Shown piece by piece: positions 27,462 to 36,530 of a DNA stretch of 43,261 bases. The translations under genes were made by a program, and so were the position numbers. Each line of letters opens with the position of its first letter. Position 1 is the first letter of the stretch. A model generated the notes under the pieces. The model saw nothing but the letters and a program-made list of their open reading frames with translations, was not told the origin of the DNA and made no database searches. The stretch lies in assembly GCA_016763695.1 (NCBI GenBank), contig JAESTH010000307.1, positions 1 to 43,261 of the forward strand. Direction: 5' to 3'. This DNA is from Alcanivoracaceae bacterium. GTDB taxonomy: Bacteria; Pseudomonadota; Gammaproteobacteria; Xanthomonadales; Marinicellaceae.

Positions 27462-28526
27462 ATGAGCCCACTGCAAATTTATAAGCAGAGACTCGCACAA
27501 GGCATAATTAAACAGGATATACTGCAAAATGAAGCCATTCTGGGTTTTGATGATTTATATCAAAATATTAACATACCTAAAAGTCATTGGCTACAACGTC
27601 TACTTACACCCAACAGACAAAAATTTCATGGCTTATACATCTATGGGACCGTCGGTCGTGGCAAAACATTTTTGATGGATTTATTTGTGGGGACAATTGA
27701 TAAAAAAATAATCCGCAGGCAACACTTCCATCACTTCATGCTGTGGTTTCATCAACAGCTGCATCATATTAAAAATCAACAAAACCCGATTGATATCGTT
27801 ATCAGAAAACTGTCTTCAAAAATTTCCATATTATGTCTGGACGAATTTCTGGTACTTGATATTACTGACGCCATGTTGTTGTCCACTATTCTACAGTCAT
27901 TAGCAAAGCACAAAATCAGCCTGGTAACCACATCGAATATTAACCCTGTCGATTTATATCATGGTGGTCTACAAAGAAAAAAATTCCTACCCGCCATAGA
28001 CTGGATACAACAAAACATGCAGGTATTACAACTAGATGGTGATTACGATTACCGCACAAAACAGCAACTCACTACAAAAAAATGGTTCTACCCAATCAGT
28101 GATAACAACCAAAATCACTTCGAGCAATTATTCAGCCAGTTGGTTGCTGAGAAAAATCTTCATATAGCACCTATCACTATAAACAAACGGCAATTAAATA
28201 TTATCAAAAGAAGCTCCCAGCATATCATGTTTGAATTTGACACCCTGTGCAAACAAGCTAGAAATGCGCACGACTATATCAAACTAAGCGAACAGTACCA
28301 ATCCATCTTCATGGTTATCAATGAGCCAATAGAAGCAGATGATCGTAATACAGCCCGAAGATTCATCACCCTGATTGATGTTTTATATGACAGCAAAACA
28401 CCTTTATACGTATTATCTACGGTAGACTTTAAAAACATCTATTCAGGAGATGACCTCTCTTTTGAAATGCAGCGCACAGTTTCCAGACTCACAGAAATGC
28501 AGAGCGATTTAATACCACGACTCTAA
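27462..28526 (+). CDS. zapE: cell division protein ZapE (AFG1-like ATPase)
   Basis: ZapE is an AAA-type ATPase that interacts with FtsZ late in constriction, notably under heat or low oxygen in E. coli. The 354 residues have Walker A GTVGRGKT at 62-69, Walker B in LCLDEFLVLDITDAM, sensor-type TTSNINP, and the family segment RKKFLPAI. FMVINEPIEADDRNTARRFITLIDVLYD and the arginine-rich C-terminus complete the AFG1 pattern. Its place just before ftsE is unusual and supports a division role. Confidence 0.93.
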   Translation: MSPLQIYKQRLAQGIIKQDILQNEAILGFDDLYQNINIPKSHWLQRLLTPNRQKFHGLYIYGTVGRGKTFLMDLFVGTIDKKIIRRQHFHHFMLWFHQQLHHIKNQQNPIDIVIRKLSSKISILCLDEFLVLDITDAMLLSTILQSLAKHKISLVTTSNINPVDLYHGGLQRKKFLPAIDWIQQNMQVLQLDGDYDYRTKQQLTTKKWFYPISDNNQNHFEQLFSQLVAEKNLHIAPITINKRQLNIIKRSSQHIMFEFDTLCKQARNAHDYIKLSEQYQSIFMVINEPIEADDRNTARRFITLIDVLYDSKTPLYVLSTVDFKNIYSGDDLSFEMQRTVSRLTEMQSDLIPRL

Positions 28527-28595
28527 ATCAATATATCAATTACAAAGTTGAATTTACTCACAAAAATTCGCTGCAATTAGTTTATACTATGGCGC

Positions 28596-29282
28596 ATGAT
28601 AAATTTTAACCGTGTTTCCAAAAGTTATGGCAAAGACAACAAAGCATTGCGCGATGTGAGTTTTACCGTGGAAGCCGGGGAAATGCTGTTTTTAACAGGG
28701 CACTCAGGTGCTGGTAAAACCACAATTTTGAAGCTATTGATGTTGATGCAGGATGTCAGTTATGGACAGATCAAGGTCAATGGTCAGGACATATCTTGTA
28801 TGAAATCCAGAAAAATACCTGCCTATAGAAGAAATATTGGTATGATTTTTCAGGATCACCGTTTATTGGAAAATAAAACCGTATTAGACAATATCGCTCT
28901 GTCTTTACAGATTCGGGGCTATTCTGATACCCTCAGTTATAAAAAGGCCAATGCAGCTCTAGTACAGGTAGGCATTGCGGAGAAAGCCAATTTTTATCCA
29001 CAGGAACTATCCAGCGGACAGCAGCAGAGAGTAGGAATTGCTCGTGCTTTTGTTGCAAAACCCGATATTATTTTAGCCGATGAGCCAACCGGCAATCTGG
29101 ATCCAGATTTATCTTTGGATTTAATGAAAATCTTTGAAAAACTCAATAGTCTGGGCATTACCATTCTGATTGCTTCTCATGATCTATTTTTAATAAAAAG
29201 GCTGCAAAAAAGGGTGCTTGTATTGGAAAAAGGTGAACTGATAGATGATTTTAGCCCGCAGAAAAACATGTATACTCCATGA
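28596..29282 (+). CDS. ftsE: cell division ATP-binding protein FtsE
   Basis: FtsE is the ATPase of the FtsEX complex, which joins the Z ring and activates periplasmic amidases through EnvC-like partners. The 228 residues carry Walker A GHSGAGKTT, the Q loop in MIFQDHRLLENKTV, signature LSSGQQQRVGIARAF, Walker B ILADEPTGNLD and the H loop ASHD. TATACT at 28583-28588 lies only eight bases before the ATG; if it is a promoter, the mRNA would be nearly leaderless, but no -35 supports it. The stop overlaps ftsX as ATGA. Confidence 0.97.
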   Translation: MINFNRVSKSYGKDNKALRDVSFTVEAGEMLFLTGHSGAGKTTILKLLMLMQDVSYGQIKVNGQDISCMKSRKIPAYRRNIGMIFQDHRLLENKTVLDNIALSLQIRGYSDTLSYKKANAALVQVGIAEKANFYPQELSSGQQQRVGIARAFVAKPDIILADEPTGNLDPDLSLDLMKIFEKLNSLGITILIASHDLFLIKRLQKRVLVLEKGELIDDFSPQKNMYTP

Positions 29283-30220
29283 AAAGAAACAACGCCCAAC
29301 CTCATGCTTTTTCATGCTATATCCGAGGGCACAAACGTGCGATTTCAGAAGGGTTTTTAATGCCATGGCAGCGACCCCTAAAATCATTGATGACCATTTT
29401 AACCTTGGCGATTTGTTTTTATATCCCGCTGTTTCTCTGGACATTGTGGTTAAACTATGACGAGTTAAAGCAGTCATGGCAAAATCAGGGTTCAATTGCC
29501 ATCTTTATTGAAAGCACCGTAGACTTAAAAGAAACAGGTATTTTTTTACAGGAGATTAAAGATTTACCGATTGTCGAATCAGCCTCTGTGCTGAATTCTG
29601 ATGCCATTAAAAATCAACTCAGTAAAGATGAACAACTGTCACAAATCATCAGCTTGATCACTGCACATGACTTGCCCAGACAAATTTCCGTCAGCGTATT
29701 TGCCGAGACCACTGCTGATGAAATAGAAGTATTTATTAACAACCTCAGCATCAATCCACAGGTAGAATATATCAGCTATGACAAGCAATGGCTAAGCCAA
29801 CTTAAGGCACTAACCAATACCCTATTACAAATAGCCAGAATCAGTGCATTTATGTTTATCCTTATTGTCATGGTGATTTTAGCCAATACCATCGCTAATG
29901 AAATCACTGATCATAAAAATGAGTTACGTTTACTTGAGCTTATTGGTGCCAGCTGGGCTCAGGTACGGCGCAGTTTTTTATATATGGGTACTTTTTTTGG
30001 TATTTATGCAGGAATTATTGCTGTGATATTTATTGCCATCAGTTTCAGGTGGTTAAAAGACACCATTAATTCTCTGGTACAAAACTTTGGCATTGACATC
30101 ACCCTGCATGGTTTGAGTTTTCAACAAATAGCCTTGGTTATCATCATTTCACTATTGATCACATGGCTGGCTGCCCGATTATCACTATCCAGCCAAATGC
30201 TGAATCAAGTACAGGATTGA
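29279..30220 (+). CDS. ftsX: cell division protein FtsX
   Basis: FtsX is the membrane part of FtsEX. The 313 residues show an N-terminal cytoplasmic tail, a first membrane segment at about 35-58, a periplasmic domain (GSIAIFIESTVDLKETGIFLQEI through YISYDKQWLSQL) that contacts amidase activators, and three C-terminal membrane segments. NELRLLELIGASWAQVRRSFLYMG is the conserved cytoplasmic loop. It overlaps ftsE by four bases. rpoH, the usual next gene in gammaproteobacteria, does not follow. Confidence 0.95.
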   Translation: MKRNNAQPHAFSCYIRGHKRAISEGFLMPWQRPLKSLMTILTLAICFYIPLFLWTLWLNYDELKQSWQNQGSIAIFIESTVDLKETGIFLQEIKDLPIVESASVLNSDAIKNQLSKDEQLSQIISLITAHDLPRQISVSVFAETTADEIEVFINNLSINPQVEYISYDKQWLSQLKALTNTLLQIARISAFMFILIVMVILANTIANEITDHKNELRLLELIGASWAQVRRSFLYMGTFFGIYAGIIAVIFIAISFRWLKDTINSLVQNFGIDITLHGLSFQQIALVIIISLLITWLAARLSLSSQMLNQVQD

Positions 30221-30241
30221 TGTTATGATGGTCTAATAAAC

Positions 30242-30270
30242 GTAGAGACGCCCTAATAGGGCGTCTCTAC
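30242..30270. repeat. perfect 13-bp hairpin between convergent ftsX and maf
   Basis: GTAGAGACGCCCT and AGGGCGTCTCTAC are exact reverse complements around a three-base AAT loop. Neither strand has a T tract after the stem, so it is more like a dispersed palindromic repeat than a standard terminator, though its place between convergent genes suits transcript end protection. Confidence 0.7.
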
Positions 30271-30287
30271 CCATCGTAAAACAAGCA

Positions 30288-30860
30288 CTACAATAAAACC
30301 CCATTTTTCCGCAATATATGGCAAAGCTTTATTAATGGCAAACCGATAAGTGCGGTTGGATCCTGATTAATTATTTTGTCAAATAAGCTCACGCCCAGTG
30401 ACTCAACCTTAAAACTTCCTGCGCAATCATAAGGTTGTTCATATACTAAATAATGCTCGATTTCCTGATCTGTGAGATTTCTAAATACTACGGTGGTTTG
30501 GTCACAATAGTTATAGTACTGGTTTGACTGTGGATTAAAAACCACTAATCCAGTATAAAATATGATGTCCTTGCCTGATGCCTGTTTTAACTGTTTAAAA
30601 GCATTTTCAAAGCTCATTGGCTTGCCCATGACAATGTCATCAATTGCGCACAATTGATCACTGGCTATTATCAATGCCTCAGGAAAAAGTACCGAAACAG
30701 CCTGTGCCTTCTTTTTTGCGATCTCCTGTACATTGTCTTCTAAAGTCAAGCCATGATTTAGGCCTTCATTAATATCTGGTGAATAACAGCTAAATTTTAT
30801 ATTAAGCCTTTGAAATAATTTTTTACGGTACTTTGATGATGAAGCCAATACAATTTGCAT
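30288..30860 (-). CDS. yceF: Maf-family nucleotide pyrophosphatase, YceF type
   Basis: Maf proteins hydrolyse non-canonical nucleoside triphosphates; the YceF subgroup acts on 7-methyl-GTP. From ATG 30860 the protein has 190 residues. Its sequence follows YceF rather than YhdE: IASDQLCAIDDIVMGKP, FYTGLVVFN, CAGSFKVESLGVSLF and DPTALIGLPLIKLCHIL. The first motif is LASSSKYRKKLF, where LASxSPxRR is usual, so the Pro is missing. The start overlaps the PBP1A stop (TGATG), so the two are cotranscribed. Confidence 0.9.
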   Translation of the reverse strand: MQIVLASSSKYRKKLFQRLNIKFSCYSPDINEGLNHGLTLEDNVQEIAKKKAQAVSVLFPEALIIASDQLCAIDDIVMGKPMSFENAFKQLKQASGKDIIFYTGLVVFNPQSNQYYNYCDQTTVVFRNLTDQEIEHYLVYEQPYDCAGSFKVESLGVSLFDKIINQDPTALIGLPLIKLCHILRKNGVLL

Positions 30861-33355
30861 CAAAATAAATCATCTACCGTTTCATTGTCAATTTCGGTTG
30901 CCTGAATATCTGCACTTTCTTCATCAGGTAAGTTACCCACAATAAAATACTCCAGCATGGTATCAGAGGTGCCCACACTGGCTAGTTTACCTGTTTTGCG
31001 GTTGATTTTTGCTGCAACCACACCTGGAGGGATGGGTCTTTGAAATTCAGGCTCATTTTCCAGCGCCACTTTCATAAAATCCATCCAGATTGGCAAGGCT
31101 GCTCTGCCGCCTGTTTCGCCTCTGCCCATTGCTTCTGGCGTATCAAACCCCACCCATGTATGGGTAACAATATTGCGTTGATAACCATTAAACCAAGCAT
31201 CTCGCTGTTCGTTTGCGGTGCCTGTTTTGCCAGCCAGATCGTGACGGTTTAAGGCTAAGGCCTTGCGACCAGTACCGCGTTTAACTACATCTTTCATAAA
31301 TGACTCAACGATAAACTGGTTAGCAGCCGTTATCACACGTGGCGGGTATACCACTGGTATCTCAGCTTGTTTTTCTGGGTTGCTGGTTGACTCTGATTGA
31401 TAAGCCATGGAAATGCTTTCTTCATTTTCAAGAATCATATCATCAAATGCCTTTTGTTTGCTTTTCTCCTCGCATTCATCACATAATACAACCTGTCTCT
31501 GTTCAAACAGAACCTCACCATCCTGATTGGTGATTTTTTGAATTAAATAGGGATCGATTAAATAGCCGCCGTTAGCAAAGACCGAAAAAGCCCGTGCCAT
31601 GGCCATAGGTGGAACATTGGGACTACCAAGGGCAATTGACAGGTTTCTCGGCACATCGTTGGGATCAAAACCAAATTTAAGTATATGATTGCGACCAGAA
31701 TTTATGCCAATTCTATCCAATACCCTAATCGATACCAGATTTCTGGAATGGACAATACCCTCTCTTAAACGAGTCGGACCGAAGAATTTTTCACTGTAGT
31801 TTTGTGGCCGCCATGCTTTCTCCAATTTCGCATCATCAAATACTATCGGTGCATCATTGATTAAAGTTGAAGCTGTTAGCCCTGCATTGATAGCACCAGA
31901 ATACAAAATAGGCTTAAAGCCTGATCCAGGCTGTCTTTTGGCCTGTGTTACCCGATTAAATTTACTCAGATTAAAGGCAAAGCCACCAACCAGAGAGTTA
32001 ATCGCACCATTGTTGGGATTGAGGGAGATCAATGCCCCTTGCACACGCGGAATCTGTGCCAGGATAAACTCTCCTAGTATATCCCGTTTGACCATAATCA
32101 CATCACCTAAGCTGACAATATCATCCATCACTTTAGGTCTGTTACCAATTTTTTCATTATTGATATAGGGCGCTGCCCATTTAGAAGTCTCGTAGTTTAT
32201 CACTACATCCTGTCCATCAATTAACCTCACTATCATTGATTCATCTTCAATATAAGTCACCAATGCCACCTGTAAACCAGCCGTTGTTGGGGTTTTTTTG
32301 ATTTTCTCTATGGTCGCGTTTATGGCCTCTTCAGTAACAATTGCACCATTGTCATCACCAATTGTTTCGATATCAAAATGTTTGATAGCCCCTCGATAAC
32401 CATGACGCTTATCATAAGCCTGCAAGCCATTTTGGACCGCCATTTCTGCACTTTGCTGTAATCGAGAACCAACTGTTGTAGTCACCACATAACCATCAGT
32501 GTAAGCATTATCTCCATATATTTCCAACATCTGCACCCTGACCATTTCGGCAACCCAGGGGGCATTTAATTCTATGGCGGGTTCATGAATACGGGCATTA
32601 TCCGCTTCTTTAATGGCCTGATCAAATTCCTGCTGACTGATGTAATCCAGTTCGTGCATTCTTCTGAGTATATAATTGCGACGCAATAAGGCTCGTTCAG
32701 GACTGGTGATTGGGTTGATTCTTGAGGGTGCTTTGGGCGGAGCAGCCAGCATGGCGCATTCTGCCAGGGTTAATTCATCCAACGTTTTGCCGTAATACAT
32801 ATCGGCGGCGGCAACAATGCCGTAAGATCGATGACCCAAAAAGTTTTTATTTAAGTACAGCTCCAAAATTTCGTCTTTACTTATGGTCTGCTCAAGTTTG
32901 ATCGCCAGGAATATTTCCTTTAATTTTCGGGTATACGTCTGTTCTAATGTCAGGAAAACATTACGGGTTAATTGCATGGTTATGGTAGAGCCACCTGTCT
33001 TTTTATGACCAGTGGTAATCACTTCCCATACTGCTCTAAACAACCCTTTGGGATCGATACCAAAATGACTATAAAAGTTGGCATCTTCGCCAGCAATATA
33101 GGCATTTATCAAATTTTGAGGAACTTCACTTATAGGTGCTGGTGAGCGCCTTTTAGAACCAAATACCCGTATCAATTTACCATCTTGCGAATAGACCCTT
33201 AATGGCACTTGCAGTTTATATTGCCTAATAGACTCAACCGACGGCAGGTCTTTTTCCATTATTTTATAGGTGACAAATAAGGTTGCGATTCCCAATATCA
33301 GGAAAAACAAACCAACTTTGGTAAAAAACCAGATAATTTTAAACAGTCTTTTCAT
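30860..33355 (-). CDS. mrcA: penicillin-binding protein 1A (bifunctional murein polymerase)
   Basis: PBP1A polymerises and cross-links peptidoglycan. From ATG 33355 it has 831 residues: a membrane anchor at about 5-30; a GT51 glycosyltransferase domain with E90 in GEDANFYSHFG and GGSTITMQLTRN; an OB-like inserted domain; and a transpeptidase domain with S478-GF-K481, S537-R-N539 and K710-T-G. The OB-like insert places it with PBP1A rather than PBP1B. A TTG nine bases upstream is in frame but less likely. A CDEC pair near residues 625-628 lies in a loop within the transpeptidase domain and could form a disulfide or bind metal. Confidence 0.97.
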   Translation of the reverse strand: MKRLFKIIWFFTKVGLFFLILGIATLFVTYKIMEKDLPSVESIRQYKLQVPLRVYSQDGKLIRVFGSKRRSPAPISEVPQNLINAYIAGEDANFYSHFGIDPKGLFRAVWEVITTGHKKTGGSTITMQLTRNVFLTLEQTYTRKLKEIFLAIKLEQTISKDEILELYLNKNFLGHRSYGIVAAADMYYGKTLDELTLAECAMLAAPPKAPSRINPITSPERALLRRNYILRRMHELDYISQQEFDQAIKEADNARIHEPAIELNAPWVAEMVRVQMLEIYGDNAYTDGYVVTTTVGSRLQQSAEMAVQNGLQAYDKRHGYRGAIKHFDIETIGDDNGAIVTEEAINATIEKIKKTPTTAGLQVALVTYIEDESMIVRLIDGQDVVINYETSKWAAPYINNEKIGNRPKVMDDIVSLGDVIMVKRDILGEFILAQIPRVQGALISLNPNNGAINSLVGGFAFNLSKFNRVTQAKRQPGSGFKPILYSGAINAGLTASTLINDAPIVFDDAKLEKAWRPQNYSEKFFGPTRLREGIVHSRNLVSIRVLDRIGINSGRNHILKFGFDPNDVPRNLSIALGSPNVPPMAMARAFSVFANGGYLIDPYLIQKITNQDGEVLFEQRQVVLCDECEEKSKQKAFDDMILENEESISMAYQSESTSNPEKQAEIPVVYPPRVITAANQFIVESFMKDVVKRGTGRKALALNRHDLAGKTGTANEQRDAWFNGYQRNIVTHTWVGFDTPEAMGRGETGGRAALPIWMDFMKVALENEPEFQRPIPPGVVAAKINRKTGKLASVGTSDTMLEYFIVGNLPDEESADIQATEIDNETVDDLF

Positions 33356-33513
33356 AAAAACCAAAATGTTGAAGTATTAAGGAGTTGATTGTATAAAAAA
33401 TAATAGTCAATAGGTGACATTATTTGGATGTTTTACATTTATTTGCGTTCATTCTCATGTTTTGAGAATCCAACCTTCTAAACTGACCTCAATCAATCAA
33501 TAAGCACACAGAA

Positions 33514-33774
33514 ATGAGTACCTATAAACACAAAATCATATCAGGCATTAGCATCACTTTTATCACACTGTTAACCACCCTCCTGCCATCCATTGTTACC
33601 ATCGCTGTATTTTTCAGTTCTACTTTGATAATTGCCACTTACTCTGTTACTCAGCATTATGACATCGACTTTAAATACTGGTTCAATTTTATTGCTCAAC
33701 TTTCAGGACTGGTTATCATTGCCGCCAGTTTTATCCTGATGTTAATCATTGGTTTTAATTGGTTAGGTTTTTAG
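33514..33774 (+). CDS. small hydrophobic membrane protein of unknown function
   Basis: The 86-residue product has two to three hydrophobic stretches (about 8-44 and 58-84) and few charges, fitting a small inner membrane protein. I recognise no family. It stands alone on the plus strand, divergent from PBP1A, and its last 20 bases overlap the 3' end of the opposite metallophosphoesterase. The ribosome binding site is weak. The consistent membrane pattern favours a real gene, but it could be chance. Confidence 0.5.
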   Translation: MSTYKHKIISGISITFITLLTTLLPSIVTIAVFFSSTLIIATYSVTQHYDIDFKYWFNFIAQLSGLVIIAASFILMLIIGFNWLGF

Positions 33775-35248
33775 TTTTGCTACACATTGGATACTTTTTT
33801 GAATCGCAATGCAATAATACAGGCTCTGCCAAATTTGGATTGAGCAATTCACCAACCCAGCTTTTATCACTGCTCAAACTTATATTCATATAACCGAATT
33901 GTTTAATACCCATTACGGTGGCCTTATTTTTGTCTATTTTCAGTACTTTAGTCGTTTTGGGCTGTAGGCCTGATAATTTAACGCCGCTATTACCAATCAC
34001 TAACTGATCAGGGTGTTTTTGTGATTTAAAATCAACCAACTGAAATCTATGCATGTGTCCAGAAACAATTAAATCCACTGATCTTGCTAATGGGCTGTGC
34101 TCTATGGCATTCTGCATAGTCTGATTGACATAACAATAGTGAGCCGATGAATTATTACCACAACTACCACCTGCATCCAGTCCGTCAACACCCCACAGTG
34201 GCCTGTGCATTTGCAGCCATGTTGGTTTATTGTTGTCAGCACTATCGATTAAATTTTGCAGGATTGCAAATTGATTAATATAACTATCACTGTTAAGTAA
34301 GCCATAGTCACAGGCATTGGCTGAATCGACCACCGCCAGGTTTAATGATGAAAAGCTAAGCAAATATGGTGGGCTGAATACCTCTGGATTGGGATTTTCT
34401 GCCGCGGGGCAACTGAGTTGGACATGGTATTGACCCAATAAGGACGAACTGGCATCCAAAAAGTAAAACCAGCCCAGACCAGCTCTTGAGCACAACTCGT
34501 GGTTGCCACGAACAAAAGCCCATGGTGCCTGTGAGAATAGCGGTTGTGCCGCAGAGAAAAAATCACTTTGCCAGTGTTGCCAACTATCAGGAAATTCACT
34601 GCCTATAGAATTTTGCCCATAATAAGCCCCAGGTATTTGGCACAAACCCTGGGTAGTATTGTCTCCCGCATCATATACTTGCACCTTATTTACCAAGCCC
34701 TTGATCGCAATATTACCAGGTGTGCCGCTATAATTATAGTCACCCATGTGTAAGATGACATCTGGTTTGCTCGTCGTTTCCGCCACTTTTGTAACCAATG
34801 AAGGAAAGGGCCAATTACTGGAATTTAACTGACAATCCTGATGTGATGATTTACAGCCAGTATCACCAAATATGGTGATATTGACAATGTCTTTATTTAT
34901 CTTTGGCAACATTACATCACTATTCTCTACTTGCATTTGAGTAGAAAATGGATAGATAGCCTCACATACAGTCACAGGGAAGTTCAACTCATCTGGATTG
35001 ATCCGAATTGACATGGAGACATTAGACTGATCTCCTACACTGGCTTTTAACTGTGGGCATATTTGACCTGCTCCAGCTAATATCACTCTGGCCATCGGCA
35101 GCAGGGTTAAATCACTGGATTGACCGTATAAAACATAGGCTGCTTCAATTTTTACGGATGCCTGCACCACCATTGTGGTTAAACTGAGCAAAGCCATAGC
35201 TGCGGAAATGATTACTTTTTTGTTTAGTCTTGTTGAGGGTGTTTTCAT
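33755..35248 (-). CDS. exported calcineurin-like metallophosphoesterase
   Basis: The 497 residues begin with a signal peptide (cleavage likely after VVQA at about 30). The metal-binding motifs of the calcineurin-like fold are in order: GDTG at 128-131, GDYNY at 169-173, GNHE at 248-251, H348 in QMHRP, and GHMH at 397-400. Many cysteines suggest disulfides in the periplasm or outside the cell. GDxNY in place of plain GD resembles purple acid phosphatases. The substrate is unknown. It is 19 bases downstream of the TlpA-like lipoprotein gene, so it probably shares its transcript. Confidence 0.9.
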   Translation of the reverse strand: MKTPSTRLNKKVIISAAMALLSLTTMVVQASVKIEAAYVLYGQSSDLTLLPMARVILAGAGQICPQLKASVGDQSNVSMSIRINPDELNFPVTVCEAIYPFSTQMQVENSDVMLPKINKDIVNITIFGDTGCKSSHQDCQLNSSNWPFPSLVTKVAETTSKPDVILHMGDYNYSGTPGNIAIKGLVNKVQVYDAGDNTTQGLCQIPGAYYGQNSIGSEFPDSWQHWQSDFFSAAQPLFSQAPWAFVRGNHELCSRAGLGWFYFLDASSSLLGQYHVQLSCPAAENPNPEVFSPPYLLSFSSLNLAVVDSANACDYGLLNSDSYINQFAILQNLIDSADNNKPTWLQMHRPLWGVDGLDAGGSCGNNSSAHYCYVNQTMQNAIEHSPLARSVDLIVSGHMHRFQLVDFKSQKHPDQLVIGNSGVKLSGLQPKTTKVLKIDKNKATVMGIKQFGYMNISLSSDKSWVGELLNPNLAEPVLLHCDSKKYPMCSKTKNLTN

Positions 35249-35267
35249 AATTTTAGTGGGGGTTGAG

Positions 35268-36530
35268 TTAATTATTTAATAATGTCAGAATTTCATTTTC
35301 CAGCTCTTCAAGTAGTTGCACGTAATGCTCACCAGTACCTGGACCTGAAAAACCTGTGTGTATGTTAACCACCTGATGATTTTTATCCAGAAATATTGAA
35401 GTTGGGTAGGATTTAACTTCATCAAGAAATCCCAGTATTTTTGTGGCTTGACTTTTGTCATTACCACCTGCCAATAACAATGGGTAGTTGATTTTATGAC
35501 GCTGTTTAAAGATTTTTATTTGCTGTTTATCCCGAACGGGGTCTTCGGTGAACTCAAAGGCCAGTCCAACTATCTCCAGACCCTGTGATTTATATTTATC
35601 ATAAAATCTTGCCAGCACAGGCGCCTCATCATTACAGTTTGGACACCAAGTGCCAAATAAATTGACAATAACAGGTTTATCTTTAAAACGCTCATCTGTC
35701 AGCTGCACAGTATTGTCGTTGATGTCTGCAAATGAAAAGGAGACAGTATTGTCTGTGGTTGTAACTTTGTTCATTTCCCAGGCCGATGGTAGAAAATCAC
35801 CGGTATCATTAGATTGACTGGCCGTCCAGGTGGCATGGTAGCTTTCTCTGGACCAAAAGTGACCTTTAATGATCTTATCATTATTTATTTCTGCGTTAAA
35901 TAAAAAGGCATGGGCGCCATCAAAAGCGGATAAATACAGTTTATTATCATTTGCACTGCCTGCCAGAAAACGATAATCACCAGTAGGGGTTAAAAATGTT
36001 CCTGTAACAATCTTGCCCTGCTGATTCAATTCAGCCACTGCAATACTATCACCATCCTCATCACGAAAAGTGACTTCCCAACTACCTGCGGTATTGGTAA
36101 TCACAGCTGGATCCAATTCTTGACTGAATCGATAATCAAAGCCCTTACTTGCGCTGAACTCTAACATTGATGTTTTATCTCTGCCAGATGCGGTTTTACT
36201 CCATTGCCCGTTCATATTGTTACCATCTTCACTCAATGTGGCTGTGATTCTCGCATCAAACCATTCAAAGTTTATAGTGATAGTATTGTTGCTAAAATCA
36301 ACACTTGAGGTATCTGCTCGCTCTTCACCATTTAATATTTTGGCAGTGTAACCATCTTCACCTTTCATGATATCAATACCAAAAGGTAACTCTCCACCAG
36401 GAGAAGTCAGTACCCCACGCCAAAGACCCGCTATTTTATCTGCTTGCCTGACTTCTACTGTTGGTGTTTGAGTTTGTTCACAGGCTGACAATGCTACCAG
36501 TAACATGATTAATATCAATTTGTTTATCAT
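35268..36530 (-). CDS. TlpA/ResA-type thioredoxin-fold lipoprotein
   Basis: The 420-residue product has a lipobox L-S-A-C with Cys17. The first part (about 25-255) is beta-rich with repeated short strands, unlike plain TlpA. The thioredoxin domain follows, with active-site C296-P-N-C299 in FGTWCPNC and the cis-proline P376 in SYPTS. Redox work on exported proteins is likely: the partners upstream and downstream are an exported peptidase and a cysteine-rich phosphoesterase. The ATG overlaps the stop of the peptidase gene (ATGA). Confidence 0.88.
   Translation of the reverse strand: MINKLILIMLLVALSACEQTQTPTVEVRQADKIAGLWRGVLTSPGGELPFGIDIMKGEDGYTAKILNGEERADTSSVDFSNNTITINFEWFDARITATLSEDGNNMNGQWSKTASGRDKTSMLEFSASKGFDYRFSQELDPAVITNTAGSWEVTFRDEDGDSIAVAELNQQGKIVTGTFLTPTGDYRFLAGSANDNKLYLSAFDGAHAFLFNAEINNDKIIKGHFWSRESYHATWTASQSNDTGDFLPSAWEMNKVTTTDNTVSFSFADINDNTVQLTDERFKDKPVIVNLFGTWCPNCNDEAPVLARFYDKYKSQGLEIVGLAFEFTEDPVRDKQQIKIFKQRHKINYPLLLAGGNDKSQATKILGFLDEVKSYPTSIFLDKNHQVVNIHTGFSGPGTGEHYVQLLEELENEILTLLNN

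Noticed and set aside
28583-28588. TATACT as a firm ftsE promoter
   Set aside because: No -35 lies 16-18 bases upstream, and cotranscription from zapE is equally possible, so it is mentioned only under ftsE.
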